Assembly (NCBI GenBank): GCA_938075415.1
Contig: CALJHC010000013.1
Location: 186,001-250,000, forward strand
From: an uncultured Rubripirellula sp.
Lineage (GTDB): Bacteria; Planctomycetota; Planctomycetia; Pirellulales; Pirellulaceae
Direction of reading: 5' to 3'
Length of the DNA: 64,000 nt
Positions 1-10,420 of this stretch are shown one piece after another. Every line of letters starts with the position of its first letter. Position 1 is the first letter of the stretch. A program made the position numbers and the translations under genes. The notes below the pieces were generated by a model, which searched no databases, was not told the origin of the DNA, and saw only the letters and a program-made list of their open reading frames with translations.

Positions 1-279
<279 letters not shown>

Positions 280-774
280 TCATCGCTACCCACGATAAGA
301 TAGTAAAGAGAATCGAATCTCATTGTTGAATTAAAAGCCTCTTCACGCTGGGCACTGCATGTATCAATGCCGATATCAGCCAACCGAAAACGCCACACAA
401 ACTATGATCTACACCAACTGCATCGATCAGTCGTAGATAATACGGTTTCACCCAGTGAAGAGGAACTCTTACATCCTCTCGCGTTGCATTGCAGTTGACA
501 AGCGACCTCCGGTTCAAAAGTGTTTTCCTAAAGCCGAAAAGAATCAATATGCCCCCTAAATCCTGAACCCATCATGCAGGACGCGACAGAACAACAAAAA
601 CTGCCTCCAGTACTGTCCTCACGACAACTTCTTTCAACTCTGCCTCAGCTAAATCAGCGAACGATCCCATGATTGCTGGGGCGTACTGAACCATTATCAC
701 CGCTACGTCATCCCTTCCAAAACCCGTACACTGACCGGACGGGAAACGAGAAATTCAAAACAAGGATCAGATGT
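280..774. other. Intergenic region between divergent ligA and uvrA-like genes
   Basis: This 495-bp stretch should carry both divergent promoters, although I could not pick a convincing -35/-10 pair. A 75-codon minus-strand frame (320-547) exists, but it has no recognisable domain or good ribosome binding site. I do not treat it as a gene. The last 100 bp is open in the uvrA frame from a TTG at 673, but the better start is at 775. Confidence 0.5.
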
Positions 775-3627
775 GTGGGTGAGCAAGCCATTTCCATACG
801 CGGATGTCGAGTCCACAACCTTAAGAATTTTGACCTCGACATTCCCCGAAACCAACTTGTAGCGATCTGTGGTCTTTCAGGAAGTGGGAAAACCTCTCTC
901 GCCTTGGACACGCTTTACGCCGAGGGACAACGGTGCTACATCGAGAGTTTTTCGTCCTACACACGTCAATTTCTAGAACGCCTCGATAAGCCTGATTGCG
1001 ATGACATTCGTGGCATTCCACCCGCGGTCGCCGTCACTCGAGCTAATGGATCACGAAGCAACCGCAGCACCGTCGCAACGGCGACTGAAATTGCTGATCA
1101 TCTGCGGCTTGCCTTTGCTAAGTCAGCGTCGCTTCATTGCATTGAGTGTGGTGAAGCTGTTGTTCGAGATGACGCGGATTCGGTGGCGAAAGACATGCTG
1201 GAACTTGCAGATGACATCCGCTGCATGATCGGATTTAGCGTCTGGTTGCCAGATAGGAAATCAGCAAGTGAACTCCTGCATGGACTACAGCGAGAGGGAT
1301 ATCTGAGATTAATTGTCGGTGAAACTATCTTCCATCTCTCTGACGATGACCGCCCGAAACTAGCAAAAAAAATCAAGCCCAAAGGGTGTGACTGCTTGGT
1401 AATTGTCGATCGCTTATCCGGATCGAGCGATATCACACGATGGACCGAATCACTTGAAACCGCATTGAATGAAGGTAACGGCCGAGCAGTCATTCTTCAC
1501 CAAACCAGCGAATCCAACGCGAACAGCAGATCAAGAACAGTCACTATTGATGGCCGCGAATGGCAACAACGCGTCATCAGTCGAGAACGTCGCTGTGATC
1601 GCTGCAACATTGATTACCATGCTCCAGTCCCGCGTCTATTCAACTTCAACAATCCACTCGGTGCGTGCGCTTCCTGCGAAGGCTTTGGTGAAATCGTCGA
1701 TACCGACATGGATCTCATTGTCCCTGATCCAACTCGAACGCTGGCCGAGGGAGCTATCGCTCCTTGGAATACACCCGCTTACGAGCATGAACTCGAAGAA
1801 CTGCTTGAGCTTGCCGATGACTACGAAATCCCCACCGACATCCCCTTTAGCAAATTAAAGAAAAAGCACCTGCGACTGATCCAGCAGGGCGTACCGGAAA
1901 GGAATTTCGGAGGTCTCGACGGCTTCTTTGCTTGGCTCGACCGAAAAAAATACAAAATGCATATTCGTATTTTCGCGTCACGATTTCGAAGCTATCGAAC
2001 CTGCCCGGATTGTCATGGCAGCCGCTTCAAAGCAGAAACACTTGCCTATCGATTGGGCGACTCCAACATCTGTCAGTGGTTGGCGATGAGAGCAAGTGAC
2101 GCCAAAGAAAAAATTTCGAATCTGGAGCTACCCGCTCGAGAAAAAAAAATTGCTGAAGAACCGCTTCATCAAATCTGTCGACGAATCGGTTACCTGCAGA
2201 GTGTTGGACTCGGCTACCTGCAACTCGATCGTACCCTCCGAACACTATCAGGTGGTGAGACACAACGAGTGGCACTGACATCCACGCTCGGAAGCAGTCT
2301 TGTCAACATGCTTTACGTTCTCGATGAACCAACAGCTGGATTGCACCCATTTGACGTAGCCAAATTATCAAAAGCAATTCTCAACTTGAAGGATCGCGGA
2401 AATAGTGTCATCGTGGTGGAACATGACGAGACAATGATTGATCTTGCTGACCATGTGATTGAAATTGGACCAAAAGCGGGTCACGCTGGCGGACAGGTGA
2501 TATTTCAGGGAACACCTGAAAAACTTCGTTCTGACCCACAAAGCCTGACTGGGCAATTCCTGGCCGGCGAGCGAGGTTGGTCTGTTAAGAAAAGCTCTGC
2601 ACGCAAACCCAAGGGTTTCATCTCGCTCAAAGGGGCAAGTGGCAATAACTTGCAGAATCTTACCGTGGATTTTCCACTCGGCGTTCTGTGCTTGATCACC
2701 GGAATCTCAGGCAGTGGAAAAAGCTCGTTGATTCAGGACACACTTTACGGTGCCATACGTCAACGCAAGCATCAGGACAAAACAGCCTCGCTCGCTCACG
2801 TGGGAATCACCGGGCTCAGCCAGATTGAAGATTGCATCCTCGTTGATCAATCACCAATTAGCCGCAGTGCTCGCAGCGCACCGGTGACGTTCGTCAAAGC
2901 ATTTGACCCAATCCGAAAAGTATTCGCAGAGACGATCGAAGCCAAAACGCTAGGTTTTGGACCCGGCCACTTCAGCTTCAACAGCGCAAAAGGCCAATGC
3001 GAACAATGCGAAGGGGCGGGCGTTTTGCAGATTGATATGCAGTTTCTTGCTGACATCAATATGCAATGCCCGTCGTGTAACGGAAAACGTTACCGAGACG
3101 AGATAATGAAAGTACGTTACCGAGATCGCACCATTGACGATGTTTTGAAAATGTCGGTATCAGAAGCCTACGAATTTTTTCGCGGATGCGAAAAGGTGCA
3201 ACAACGACTCAAGCGAATGATGGATGTGGGTCTTCACTATGTCAAACTTGGTCAACCCGGAACAACACTATCCAGCGGTGAAGGTCAACGACTAAAACTT
3301 GCTGGCTTTCTTGCCAGCACAAAAAAACGACGCACACTTTTCATCCTCGATGAACCGACCACTGGATTGCATTTCGATGACATCATTCGGTTGGTGGATT
3401 GCTTTGACGCGCTTCTCGCAGATGGACACAGCCTGATTGTCGTTGAACACAATGCCCTTTTAATGCAAGCAGCTGATCACCTAATCGATTTGGGACCTGG
3501 TGCTGCTGAGAACGGAGGACAAGTTGTTGCGGCCGGCACCATCGACCAAGTGGCTCGCTCCCAAAACAGTCCCACTGGAAAGATCCTGAAAATGATTCGG
3601 GGAACCCATCCTTCCAATGCTGATTGA
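775..3627 (+). CDS. uvrA: UvrA-family excinuclease ABC ATPase (divergent, possible UvrA paralogue)
   Basis: This is a double ABC ATPase of the UvrA family, the damage-recognition subunit of nucleotide excision repair. From the GTG at 775 it is about 950 aa, the normal UvrA length. AAGGA lies 6 nt before that GTG, and the protein then starts just before the usual IRGxxxHNLKN motif. An upstream TTG at 673 would add 34 atypical residues. Walker A sites are GLSGSGKTS (about 33-41) and GISGSGKSS. Signature motifs are LSGGETQR and LSSGEGQR, with LDEPTAGLH and LDEPTTGLH as Walker B. The UvrB-binding insertion and the zinc-finger cysteine pairs (CDRC/CASC and CEQC/CPSC) are present. Several normally invariant UvrA1 stretches differ: SRSARSAPVTF replaces the usual GRTPRSNPATY, and GSRSNRSTVATATE replaces TTSRNPRSTVGTVTE. 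This may therefore be a paralogue rather than the housekeeping UvrA. Confidence 0.88.
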   Translation: MGEQAISIRGCRVHNLKNFDLDIPRNQLVAICGLSGSGKTSLALDTLYAEGQRCYIESFSSYTRQFLERLDKPDCDDIRGIPPAVAVTRANGSRSNRSTVATATEIADHLRLAFAKSASLHCIECGEAVVRDDADSVAKDMLELADDIRCMIGFSVWLPDRKSASELLHGLQREGYLRLIVGETIFHLSDDDRPKLAKKIKPKGCDCLVIVDRLSGSSDITRWTESLETALNEGNGRAVILHQTSESNANSRSRTVTIDGREWQQRVISRERRCDRCNIDYHAPVPRLFNFNNPLGACASCEGFGEIVDTDMDLIVPDPTRTLAEGAIAPWNTPAYEHELEELLELADDYEIPTDIPFSKLKKKHLRLIQQGVPERNFGGLDGFFAWLDRKKYKMHIRIFASRFRSYRTCPDCHGSRFKAETLAYRLGDSNICQWLAMRASDAKEKISNLELPAREKKIAEEPLHQICRRIGYLQSVGLGYLQLDRTLRTLSGGETQRVALTSTLGSSLVNMLYVLDEPTAGLHPFDVAKLSKAILNLKDRGNSVIVVEHDETMIDLADHVIEIGPKAGHAGGQVIFQGTPEKLRSDPQSLTGQFLAGERGWSVKKSSARKPKGFISLKGASGNNLQNLTVDFPLGVLCLITGISGSGKSSLIQDTLYGAIRQRKHQDKTASLAHVGITGLSQIEDCILVDQSPISRSARSAPVTFVKAFDPIRKVFAETIEAKTLGFGPGHFSFNSAKGQCEQCEGAGVLQIDMQFLADINMQCPSCNGKRYRDEIMKVRYRDRTIDDVLKMSVSEAYEFFRGCEKVQQRLKRMMDVGLHYVKLGQPGTTLSSGEGQRLKLAGFLASTKKRRTLFILDEPTTGLHFDDIIRLVDCFDALLADGHSLIVVEHNALLMQAADHLIDLGPGAAENGGQVVAAGTIDQVARSQNSPTGKILKMIRGTHPSNAD

Positions 3628-3808
3628 TCCACTTTGCCCCCCATTTCTCAAGGTTCGAAACCCTCAGATGACGTATTCCCTTTCCCGCAAAGCATCACCA
3701 GTCACCCCACAAGGTCATCTCCTCTGTATCAATAACGATATCGATCTTGTTACTTCGCACCCGATATCCCTCAAGCACTCGATTTGATTGTATAAAACAG
3801 ATCTGACC

Positions 3809-3850
3809 GCTCTGCTTTATTTCCAGCTCTGCTTTATTTCCAGCTCTGCA
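3809..3850. repeat. 17-bp tandem repeat, 2.4 copies
   Basis: The unit gctctgctttatttcca occurs at 3809-3825 and again, identically, at 3826-3842. A partial third copy (gctctgc) follows. It lies just upstream of the sulfatase start at 3902, so it probably sits in the 5' leader or promoter region. Confidence 0.85.
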
Positions 3851-3901
3851 TCACACCCAAATGATTGGATCGGACATCCAATTGAAAACAGAAATTCAAC
3901 C

Positions 3902-5329
3902 ATGGCAAACCATTTCGCGTGCTTCACACCGGTCCTGCTTTTTTCCAGCCTATGCTTTGCCGTAGCATCCGCACCCAGATGCGAGGCCGACGCACCAAAC
4001 ATCATCATGATCATGTGTGACGACTTGGGGTATGGCGACCTGGCTTGCTACAACCCGCAGACCGTCATCAAGACACCTCACCTCAACCAAATGGCACAGG
4101 AGGGTGTCCGATTCACACGTTTCTATTCCGCGGCCCCCGTGTGCAGCCCAACACGGGGCAGTTGCCTCACCGGTAGGCATCCTTTTCGATTTGGAATTTA
4201 CTTCGCTAACACCGGCCACCTTCCCGAGGCAGAAATCACAATTCCAGAATTACTGGAACCCAGCGGCTACCAAAGCGGGCATTTTGGAAAATGGCATCTT
4301 GGCACGCTTACCAAAACGATTTTGGATTCGAACCGTGGAGGCCCTCGTGGTGCCAAACACTATTCAATCCCTTCGATGCATGGATATCACGACAGCTTCG
4401 TTACTGAATCAAAAGTGCCAACACATGACCCGATGGTCGCACCACCAAACGCAAGTAAAAATGGTTGGGATCCACTCAAAGCTAACGATCCCGTTGCCGC
4501 CTATGGAACGCGATTCTGGAATCATGATGTTCAGGAGGTCAACGAAAACCTGAAAGGCGACACATCACGGGTGGTGATGGACCGAGTCATTCCGTTCATT
4601 AATCAATCAACGAAGCAACAAAAACCTTTTTTTGCGACCATTTGGTTTCACGCGCCGCACCTTCCAGTTGTGTCAGCACAAGAGTACACCAAGCACTACG
4701 AATCTCTTGACTCATACACTCGAAATTACTTTGGTTGCATCACTGCCATGGATGATCAGATTGGTCGTCTAAGAAAACACCTTTCCGATAAAAACCTATC
4801 CAACAACACCATTTTGTGGTTCTGCTCAGACAATGGACCGGAAGGGACAAAACGCAATGCGCCGGGTTCCGCAGGATTACTGCGAGGAAGAAAACGCTCA
4901 CTTTATGAAGGCGGTGTACGAGTCCCGGGCATCCTCGTCTGGCCAAGCCAGCTTGACCCACAAACCATTGACACACCAGCTGTCACCAGCGACCTACTCC
5001 CTTCCCTCATGGACCTTCTCGAAATTGATTACCCATCCAAACGACCACTGGATGGACTTTCGATGCTGCCGATCATTCGCGGCGAGCGGGAGCACCGAAT
5101 GCAACCCATCGGGTTCCAGTCTGCCAAACAATATGCATGGCATGACGAAGATTGGAAGCTATACAGTCCGGACATGGGAAAATCATGGGAACTCTACAAC
5201 GTCACGCTTGACCCCGGCGAATCAGATAACCTACTGACCACGAACCCCGAGGTTGCCAAGCGCATGAAGCAAGACCTAATGAGATGGATTAAATCCTGCC
5301 AAGACAGTGACCAGGGACTTGATTATTAA
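3902..5329 (+). CDS. Secreted type I sulfatase (arylsulfatase family)
   Basis: This formylglycine-dependent sulfatase hydrolyses sulfate esters, most likely on algal polysaccharides given the organism type. From the ATG at 3902 the protein is 475 aa with a signal peptide (about residues 1-25, ending near the SAPRCEA segment). An upstream TTG at 3788 would place 38 unlikely residues ahead of the signal, so I reject it. Metal ligands IMCDDLGYGD lie at about 37-46. The activation motif C-S-P-T-R-G-S-C-L-T-G-R begins at Cys81, which would be oxidised to formylglycine. Downstream are GKWHLG, the FxxTIWFHAPHLP motif and the CSDNGPEG motif with the metal-binding Asp-Asn. The length fits the S1 sulfatase family. 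It stands alone on the plus strand and converges on the yhaN-like gene. Substrate cannot be told from sequence. Confidence 0.95.
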   Translation: MANHFACFTPVLLFSSLCFAVASAPRCEADAPNIIMIMCDDLGYGDLACYNPQTVIKTPHLNQMAQEGVRFTRFYSAAPVCSPTRGSCLTGRHPFRFGIYFANTGHLPEAEITIPELLEPSGYQSGHFGKWHLGTLTKTILDSNRGGPRGAKHYSIPSMHGYHDSFVTESKVPTHDPMVAPPNASKNGWDPLKANDPVAAYGTRFWNHDVQEVNENLKGDTSRVVMDRVIPFINQSTKQQKPFFATIWFHAPHLPVVSAQEYTKHYESLDSYTRNYFGCITAMDDQIGRLRKHLSDKNLSNNTILWFCSDNGPEGTKRNAPGSAGLLRGRKRSLYEGGVRVPGILVWPSQLDPQTIDTPAVTSDLLPSLMDLLEIDYPSKRPLDGLSMLPIIRGEREHRMQPIGFQSAKQYAWHDEDWKLYSPDMGKSWELYNVTLDPGESDNLLTTNPEVAKRMKQDLMRWIKSCQDSDQGLDY

Positions 5330-5419
5330 CCAATTTGGTTACCTCGCGGTAGCGATTGGAATTGACGTTGATCAACAATCATCCCGAGTGAACAGGCGGC
5401 ACTCTGCTCAGCCACCAAG

Positions 5420-8400
5420 CTAACTTGATGCACCGAGGTGGTGTAAATGAAATTCTTCCTTTCCAAGATTCTCAGACGCAAGTTCCTTCAGGTGTTGATG
5501 GTGGGTGAAGAGAATCACTTGAGTTTTCTCGGAAAGGGCACTCAACGCTTTCAGGGCCGCCGCTGCACGTTGATCATCCAATTGAATTAGACAGTCGTCA
5601 ACAACTACCGGCATCGCTCTGGTGTGTTCGATTTGATGTTCCAAGCTAGCCATCCTCAAAGACAAGTACAGTGCATCCGCCGTTCCCGTGCTTAACCCAT
5701 TGACGGCAACTTGATCACCCGACCGATGAATAACAAACAATGCCGACTTGCCTGAAGAATCATAGTCAGGTCGAAGCTCAACATACTCTCCACAGGTCAA
5801 CTGCTCAAAATACCGAGTTGCGTAATTCAAAACAGGACTCTGATTTTCCTGCCGGTAGTGTTCGATTGCCCGATGCAACAACTTGGCTCCAAGCCGCGTT
5901 ACCAAATAACGCTCTACATCACTCCGGATCAAACCGGCTTTCAACTCAATTCTTTGCTTGACATCAAACGCTTTGGCATCTCCGTCAATGCGCGACAACT
6001 CGTTTTGAATCGCACCAATCTCTTGCTGCGAAACTGAGTACTGATCACTAAGACTAGCCTGCCTTCCTCTTTCTTGCTGTACCTCATGCTCCCAAACACT
6101 TTCTGACTGCTCACTCGCTTCTGACACGAACGCCTCTAATTCCAAATCACCAGCCAACCGAGTTAGCTTTTCATCCAGCCTCTCAAACGTGGAAAGCAGG
6201 TCATGCTTGATACGTGCTTGACGTTCAATCTCGGGAAGTAAATCAATCGTCTCTGCCCCTGCTTCCCGACACAACTGTTCAAGAATCTTATTGGCGACCT
6301 GAAATTTCTGCTCGGCCTCTGCAAATTCCTGTTCAACGGAATCTAAATCCTCATCACAGGCAGCCCGTTTCTGAAAGACTTCTCTCTCCGCTAAAAGCCT
6401 TTGATAAATATCCTTTGCGATACCGATCGATTCCTGGCCCGCTAATGACGAATCCCCAATCACATCGACCAACTGTTCCACTGATTTCCGATAAGCCGTT
6501 CGGTCAGATTCGATGGTGGCAAGCCTTGCATGAAGCTCGTCCCGTTGCTGACGAAATTGATTGACTTGGGTCACTTCGTTCAACCAAGCAACGATTTCCT
6601 CGTAGATTAGTGCCTCACCCGACATTAGTCCGTCAGTCATTCGGGCCCATGCCTCACTCCAAGCCGCGAGCGCATCATCTGCCGTCTGATAGCTAACCTC
6701 TAAATCCGGCAACTGGTCAACTAAATCGCTTCGTCGCTGACTCAATGACTGCCGCTCAAGCCACAACGGGACTTTTTGTGACCGCATCGCACTTGCCTGA
6801 ACATGAAGAGTCGTCAAAGAATCTTCAATTCGCTCGATAAAAAGTTCACGTTGCTTTGGTTCACCTGATCTGGCTTGTCCATCCAACGGCAAGTTCAACA
6901 CATTCGAAAGCTGATCGACCTCTCGCTGGACCTTTCGTTCCAAGTCTTCCCGTGTTTCCTGATCTGACTTCCATTTCAAACTGGCTTCACACAAGTCTTG
7001 GTGACGCTCGACCCACTCCTTCATCTCAACCGGTGTTTTCGCAGTCACCTTACAACGACTCCAGAGTGATTCCCAGTTTGCGATGGTCGCTGCAAGCACT
7101 TCGCGACACTCCACTACCGTTGTCTCCAATGCGGTAATTTGCTGCCCGAGTATTAAAATTTTCTCTTCCGTCGCAACACGATGATGAACCTGCTCCGAAT
7201 GCGATAAACGAGAATCGACAATGCGATCTGCTTCAACGGTTGACTGCCTTACCGAATCCAAAAGTGACTGGGGGTCCTCGCTGGCCTCAACCATTTCGAT
7301 CAAGCGAACAATCAAATCATCTCGCTTCTTTCTGAAACTAAGTAATTCTTCGTGAGACGGGTAAACCACACCAGCTTCAGCAGCACTCAATTGAATTTTG
7401 TGTTCCGCAAGCTCCGCTTCCTTGCGGCGGATCTCATCCTCAACACGAATTATCTCCCCATTCGCATCATTAATTTCCTTGGACGCGACTTGAATTGCAG
7501 TCGTGGTCGGCAATTGCAAATCGACGGCGTCCTCAATATCGCCGTCAAAACCATGCAATTGACGCATCAGCTGATCACATTTCCGATGACTCGCCGAACA
7601 CACCAATCGCTGTCGAGACAAAGCATCAATCAACGTAGAAGGATTCCCGATTGCCTCCAGCACACTAACCAAGGGAGCGGGATCAGACACATCGGCTAGC
7701 TGCAGAAGTTGTTCATCAACCTCTTTTAATCGACGCTGGCCCGCTTCAAGATTCTTGCTGGTCTCCTTCTTGCGGGACAATAATTCCTGATGCCGACCAG
7801 CTAAATCACGCATTCCCAACAAGACGCCATCGTTGACATGATACCGCTGTAATGCTCCATCTCGGTCAGCAGTTCGCCCGTCAGCGTCGGCAACGGGAGC
7901 GGACGTTTCTACACTAAACTTTTCGATCAGGCTTTCTAGTAATTCATCAATTTTCCGATCTAATTCCTGCAACGCAATCGAAGCATCCTCAGCATCGCGC
8001 TCGGCCTGCTCGCGTATCGCAACCTCTTGAAAAACTCTCTGTATTTCCTTTTCTTTATTCAAAAGTGGCAGATCCGAGGCCAATGCTTCCTTTCGTTTCT
8101 CCAACCCACTGAGGCGGGACTGCAGCTTGTTTTTTTGAGATTTTGCAATTTCCAAATCTGACTGCGATTTTCGCCTTCGCTCAATAAAAGCTTCTTCCAG
8201 CGAAGGCACAGATTTCAGTTCAGCCAATTTGCGGCGTGCATCGATCCATGCCGGGATATCCGAAACGGCATCTCGGCGTGCAGACAAGCGATCCAGACGT
8301 TTTAACGACTCACGAAGTTCCTCCTGTAACCGCTCTGATTTTCCCTGGTGCTCGGCAAGGGTTTTCTTTCGGTTGTTAAAATCGCTCGTCGAAACCAGCG

Positions 8401-9001
8401 CCTCCTTCATTACACCGCGATCGGCTTCAATCAGCTTCAGGTTCGCGTTGATACTCGCTTTGGTCGAACGTGGGGTGAATAACGCATTTGAGGCGATATC
8501 GAGTTCTGACTGGACCTCTCGCAACCGACCAATACCCGCACCCGCAGCAAACAAAATTTCACCCAGATCGCCGCCTCCCTCAACAATGGCCACACCACCC
8601 TCAACCAGAGATTCATAGGACAGCCCAAAACGGGTCAAGAATGCATCTCGCTTAATCCCACCCATCATCTCAACAAGCTGCTGCTCGCTGATGGGTTCGC
8701 GATCATTCTCATCACGTAGCGTGTCTTTCCGTCCTCGCCGCCGAATGCATTCCAGTTGTTGCCCCGAAGCAGAATCAACCAGCAGTCCACCCACGCGAAT
8801 ATTCGCCGGGCGATGCTGAAAACAATCGTCCGTTCCCGATTCCATCCCGAAAAGCAATGAAGTGATTGCGCGTAAGGATGTTGACTTTCCGGCTTCATTG
8901 GGCCCGTAAATCAGGTGAAACTTATTTGGTCCACCAGAAAGGTCGATCGATACATCCGTAAATTTACCGAATGCCTTCAAATCCAACCGACTAAGCAACA
9001 T
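5420..9001 (-). CDS. YhaN/SbcC-like AAA ATPase with long coiled coil
   Basis: This large ABC-type SMC-like ATPase (1193 aa) is of the YhaN/SbcC class, the Rad50-like partner of the adjacent Mre11-like nuclease. The N-terminus FGKFTDVSIDL followed by Walker A GPNEAGKST (33-41) is typical of YhaN. The middle is a long heptad-rich coiled coil with many Glu, Gln, Arg and Leu residues. The C-terminus has GLSTGTADALYLSLRMA (signature) and PVVVDDCLIQLDD (Walker B, about 1131-1143), followed by FTHH. No CxxC zinc-hook motif is visible in the coiled coil, which separates it from classical SbcC. It is the last gene of the addB-addA-yhaO-yhaN operon, 61 bp after yhaO. The likely role is ATP-driven control of DNA end processing. 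Confidence 0.88.
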   Translation of the reverse strand: MLLSRLDLKAFGKFTDVSIDLSGGPNKFHLIYGPNEAGKSTSLRAITSLLFGMESGTDDCFQHRPANIRVGGLLVDSASGQQLECIRRRGRKDTLRDENDREPISEQQLVEMMGGIKRDAFLTRFGLSYESLVEGGVAIVEGGGDLGEILFAAGAGIGRLREVQSELDIASNALFTPRSTKASINANLKLIEADRGVMKEALVSTSDFNNRKKTLAEHQGKSERLQEELRESLKRLDRLSARRDAVSDIPAWIDARRKLAELKSVPSLEEAFIERRRKSQSDLEIAKSQKNKLQSRLSGLEKRKEALASDLPLLNKEKEIQRVFQEVAIREQAERDAEDASIALQELDRKIDELLESLIEKFSVETSAPVADADGRTADRDGALQRYHVNDGVLLGMRDLAGRHQELLSRKKETSKNLEAGQRRLKEVDEQLLQLADVSDPAPLVSVLEAIGNPSTLIDALSRQRLVCSASHRKCDQLMRQLHGFDGDIEDAVDLQLPTTTAIQVASKEINDANGEIIRVEDEIRRKEAELAEHKIQLSAAEAGVVYPSHEELLSFRKKRDDLIVRLIEMVEASEDPQSLLDSVRQSTVEADRIVDSRLSHSEQVHHRVATEEKILILGQQITALETTVVECREVLAATIANWESLWSRCKVTAKTPVEMKEWVERHQDLCEASLKWKSDQETREDLERKVQREVDQLSNVLNLPLDGQARSGEPKQRELFIERIEDSLTTLHVQASAMRSQKVPLWLERQSLSQRRSDLVDQLPDLEVSYQTADDALAAWSEAWARMTDGLMSGEALIYEEIVAWLNEVTQVNQFRQQRDELHARLATIESDRTAYRKSVEQLVDVIGDSSLAGQESIGIAKDIYQRLLAEREVFQKRAACDEDLDSVEQEFAEAEQKFQVANKILEQLCREAGAETIDLLPEIERQARIKHDLLSTFERLDEKLTRLAGDLELEAFVSEASEQSESVWEHEVQQERGRQASLSDQYSVSQQEIGAIQNELSRIDGDAKAFDVKQRIELKAGLIRSDVERYLVTRLGAKLLHRAIEHYRQENQSPVLNYATRYFEQLTCGEYVELRPDYDSSGKSALFVIHRSGDQVAVNGLSTGTADALYLSLRMASLEHQIEHTRAMPVVVDDCLIQLDDQRAAAALKALSALSEKTQVILFTHHQHLKELASENLGKEEFHLHHLGASS

Positions 9002-9062
9002 GATTCAATTCCAATTCAAGCAGTGAGCATCCAACAGTCGTAAACCAAAGAATATCTGCAGT

Positions 9063-10349
9063 TCAACTCTCACTAGCATTTTCCTTCAGTCGCTCCTTTA
9101 CCTCGGAGGATGCGGACTCGAGTAAGTCGTCAAGCACCGCTTTGTCATCCAATGCAAACTCCGCTCTCCAGTCAAGAATGTCGTGAGGTAATTTTTTCTG
9201 CAGATTCTTGACATCATCTTTAATCAACTCTCCGCAGTCACCTTCGCCCCTGAGCATCTCGAGAATTGCATTCAAACTTGCCAACGGACCCTCAATCTCT
9301 GATTCAGAATTCCCAACAGGTTTCGATTTTGTTCGGATCTTCAACTGCTCTATCCAGACCCGTCCGCGCCCGTGACTCACAGCAATCGACCGAAGCCCGC
9401 CAACCATTGATGAGGACTGATACCTGAGTGCCTCGCTGTGAATGGTTGTTCCTGTTACCTCAACACGAACCACCAGCAATTTTTCACCGCAAGCAGCAAG
9501 TGCAGAAGTTAACCACTCTTGGAATTGATCAAAAACATCGTCGAGGTGATTCAGACTCGAACCTTGAATAATGCATTTTTCCCAACGAACCACGTCCAGT
9601 TCATGGAAACTTAATTCACACTGATTGCGATCGTTGACATCGATCAGGTAACAACCCTTTGGACCACATTCCCTCGCATGCCGACCTTGAAGGTTTCCGC
9701 TGTACACAACCGGTGCAGCCCCTTCAATCTCGTGATTACCTCGCTGGTGGATGTGACCTAGAGCCCAGTAGTCATACTGTTTATCGGCTAATTCTGATGG
9801 CGTACACGGAGCATAGGGATCGTGCCCCTCGAATCCTCCAAGGCTGGTGTGCAACAACCCTAAATTAAAAAAACCTCCCAAAGCTGGACCGTAGGACGCC
9901 GCGAGATTCTCATGCTCAGAGCGATTCTGAAAAGACTTGCCGTGCACTGCTATCCCAAGTGAATCGAACAAACGACATTCAACCGCCTCCGAACTCAACA
10001 TAATTTCGCTTCCATCGGGATTACGAGGCAGCGGGAGACTTGAGGTCATCAAATTAGCGGCATCGTGATTGCCCCGGATGACCAGAATCGGTATCCCCGC
10101 TTCGACAAGCCGAGTGGCTTGCGCAACGAAGAACAAGCCTGTGTTCTGATCATTCCAGTCACCGTCGTACAGGTCACCCGCGATGACAACCAAGTTCACA
10201 TGACTTGCCAAGGCAAAATCAACCAGGTTGTTTAACGCCTCTCGCGAGGCACGTCGTATTTGGTCAGCGGGAGCCCCCTCGTAACTGCTTAGCTTTTGCA
10301 GCGGGCTATCGAGATGGATGTCTGCTGCATGAATAATTCTTCGATTCAA
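9063..10349 (-). CDS. SbcD/Mre11-like DNA exonuclease (YhaO family metallophosphoesterase)
   Basis: A 428-aa calcineurin-like phosphoesterase of the YhaO/SbcD type. The metal-binding motifs are in order: DIHLD (10-14), GDLYD (58-62), GNHD (93-96), a His at about 167 (LLHTSLGG) and GHIH (198-201). In this family these residues hold two Mn2+ ions and cleave DNA ends. The start is a TTG at 10349, preceded by GGGAG about 7 nt upstream. No better start is seen. The gene sits between addA (71 bp upstream) and the YhaN-like ATPase (61 bp downstream), and they probably act as a nuclease-ATPase complex. The C-terminal 150 residues are acidic and less conserved and probably form the capping and ATPase-binding region. 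Confidence 0.9.
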   Translation of the reverse strand: MNRRIIHAADIHLDSPLQKLSSYEGAPADQIRRASREALNNLVDFALASHVNLVVIAGDLYDGDWNDQNTGLFFVAQATRLVEAGIPILVIRGNHDAANLMTSSLPLPRNPDGSEIMLSSEAVECRLFDSLGIAVHGKSFQNRSEHENLAASYGPALGGFFNLGLLHTSLGGFEGHDPYAPCTPSELADKQYDYWALGHIHQRGNHEIEGAAPVVYSGNLQGRHARECGPKGCYLIDVNDRNQCELSFHELDVVRWEKCIIQGSSLNHLDDVFDQFQEWLTSALAACGEKLLVVRVEVTGTTIHSEALRYQSSSMVGGLRSIAVSHGRGRVWIEQLKIRTKSKPVGNSESEIEGPLASLNAILEMLRGEGDCGELIKDDVKNLQKKLPHDILDWRAEFALDDKAVLDDLLESASSEVKERLKENASES

Positions 10350-10420
10350 ACCGTTTCTCCCGATCCCTGAAAATCCTGACCCAACAAACTCGACGACGCC
10401 AACTTGGTAGCATCAAATTA

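Noticed and set aside
320..547. 75-codon minus-strand frame between ligA and the UvrA-like gene
   Set aside because: No domain, no ribosome binding site and no coding-like composition. It lies in the region expected to hold two divergent promoters.
5329..5360. Short palindromes (aaccaa/ttggtt and tacc/ggta) between sulfatase and yhaN-like genes
   Set aside because: Arms of only 4-6 bp and no U-run, so not convincing as a terminator.
8229..8618. 129-codon plus-strand frame within the YhaN-like gene
   Set aside because: Antisense shadow of a well-supported coding sequence.
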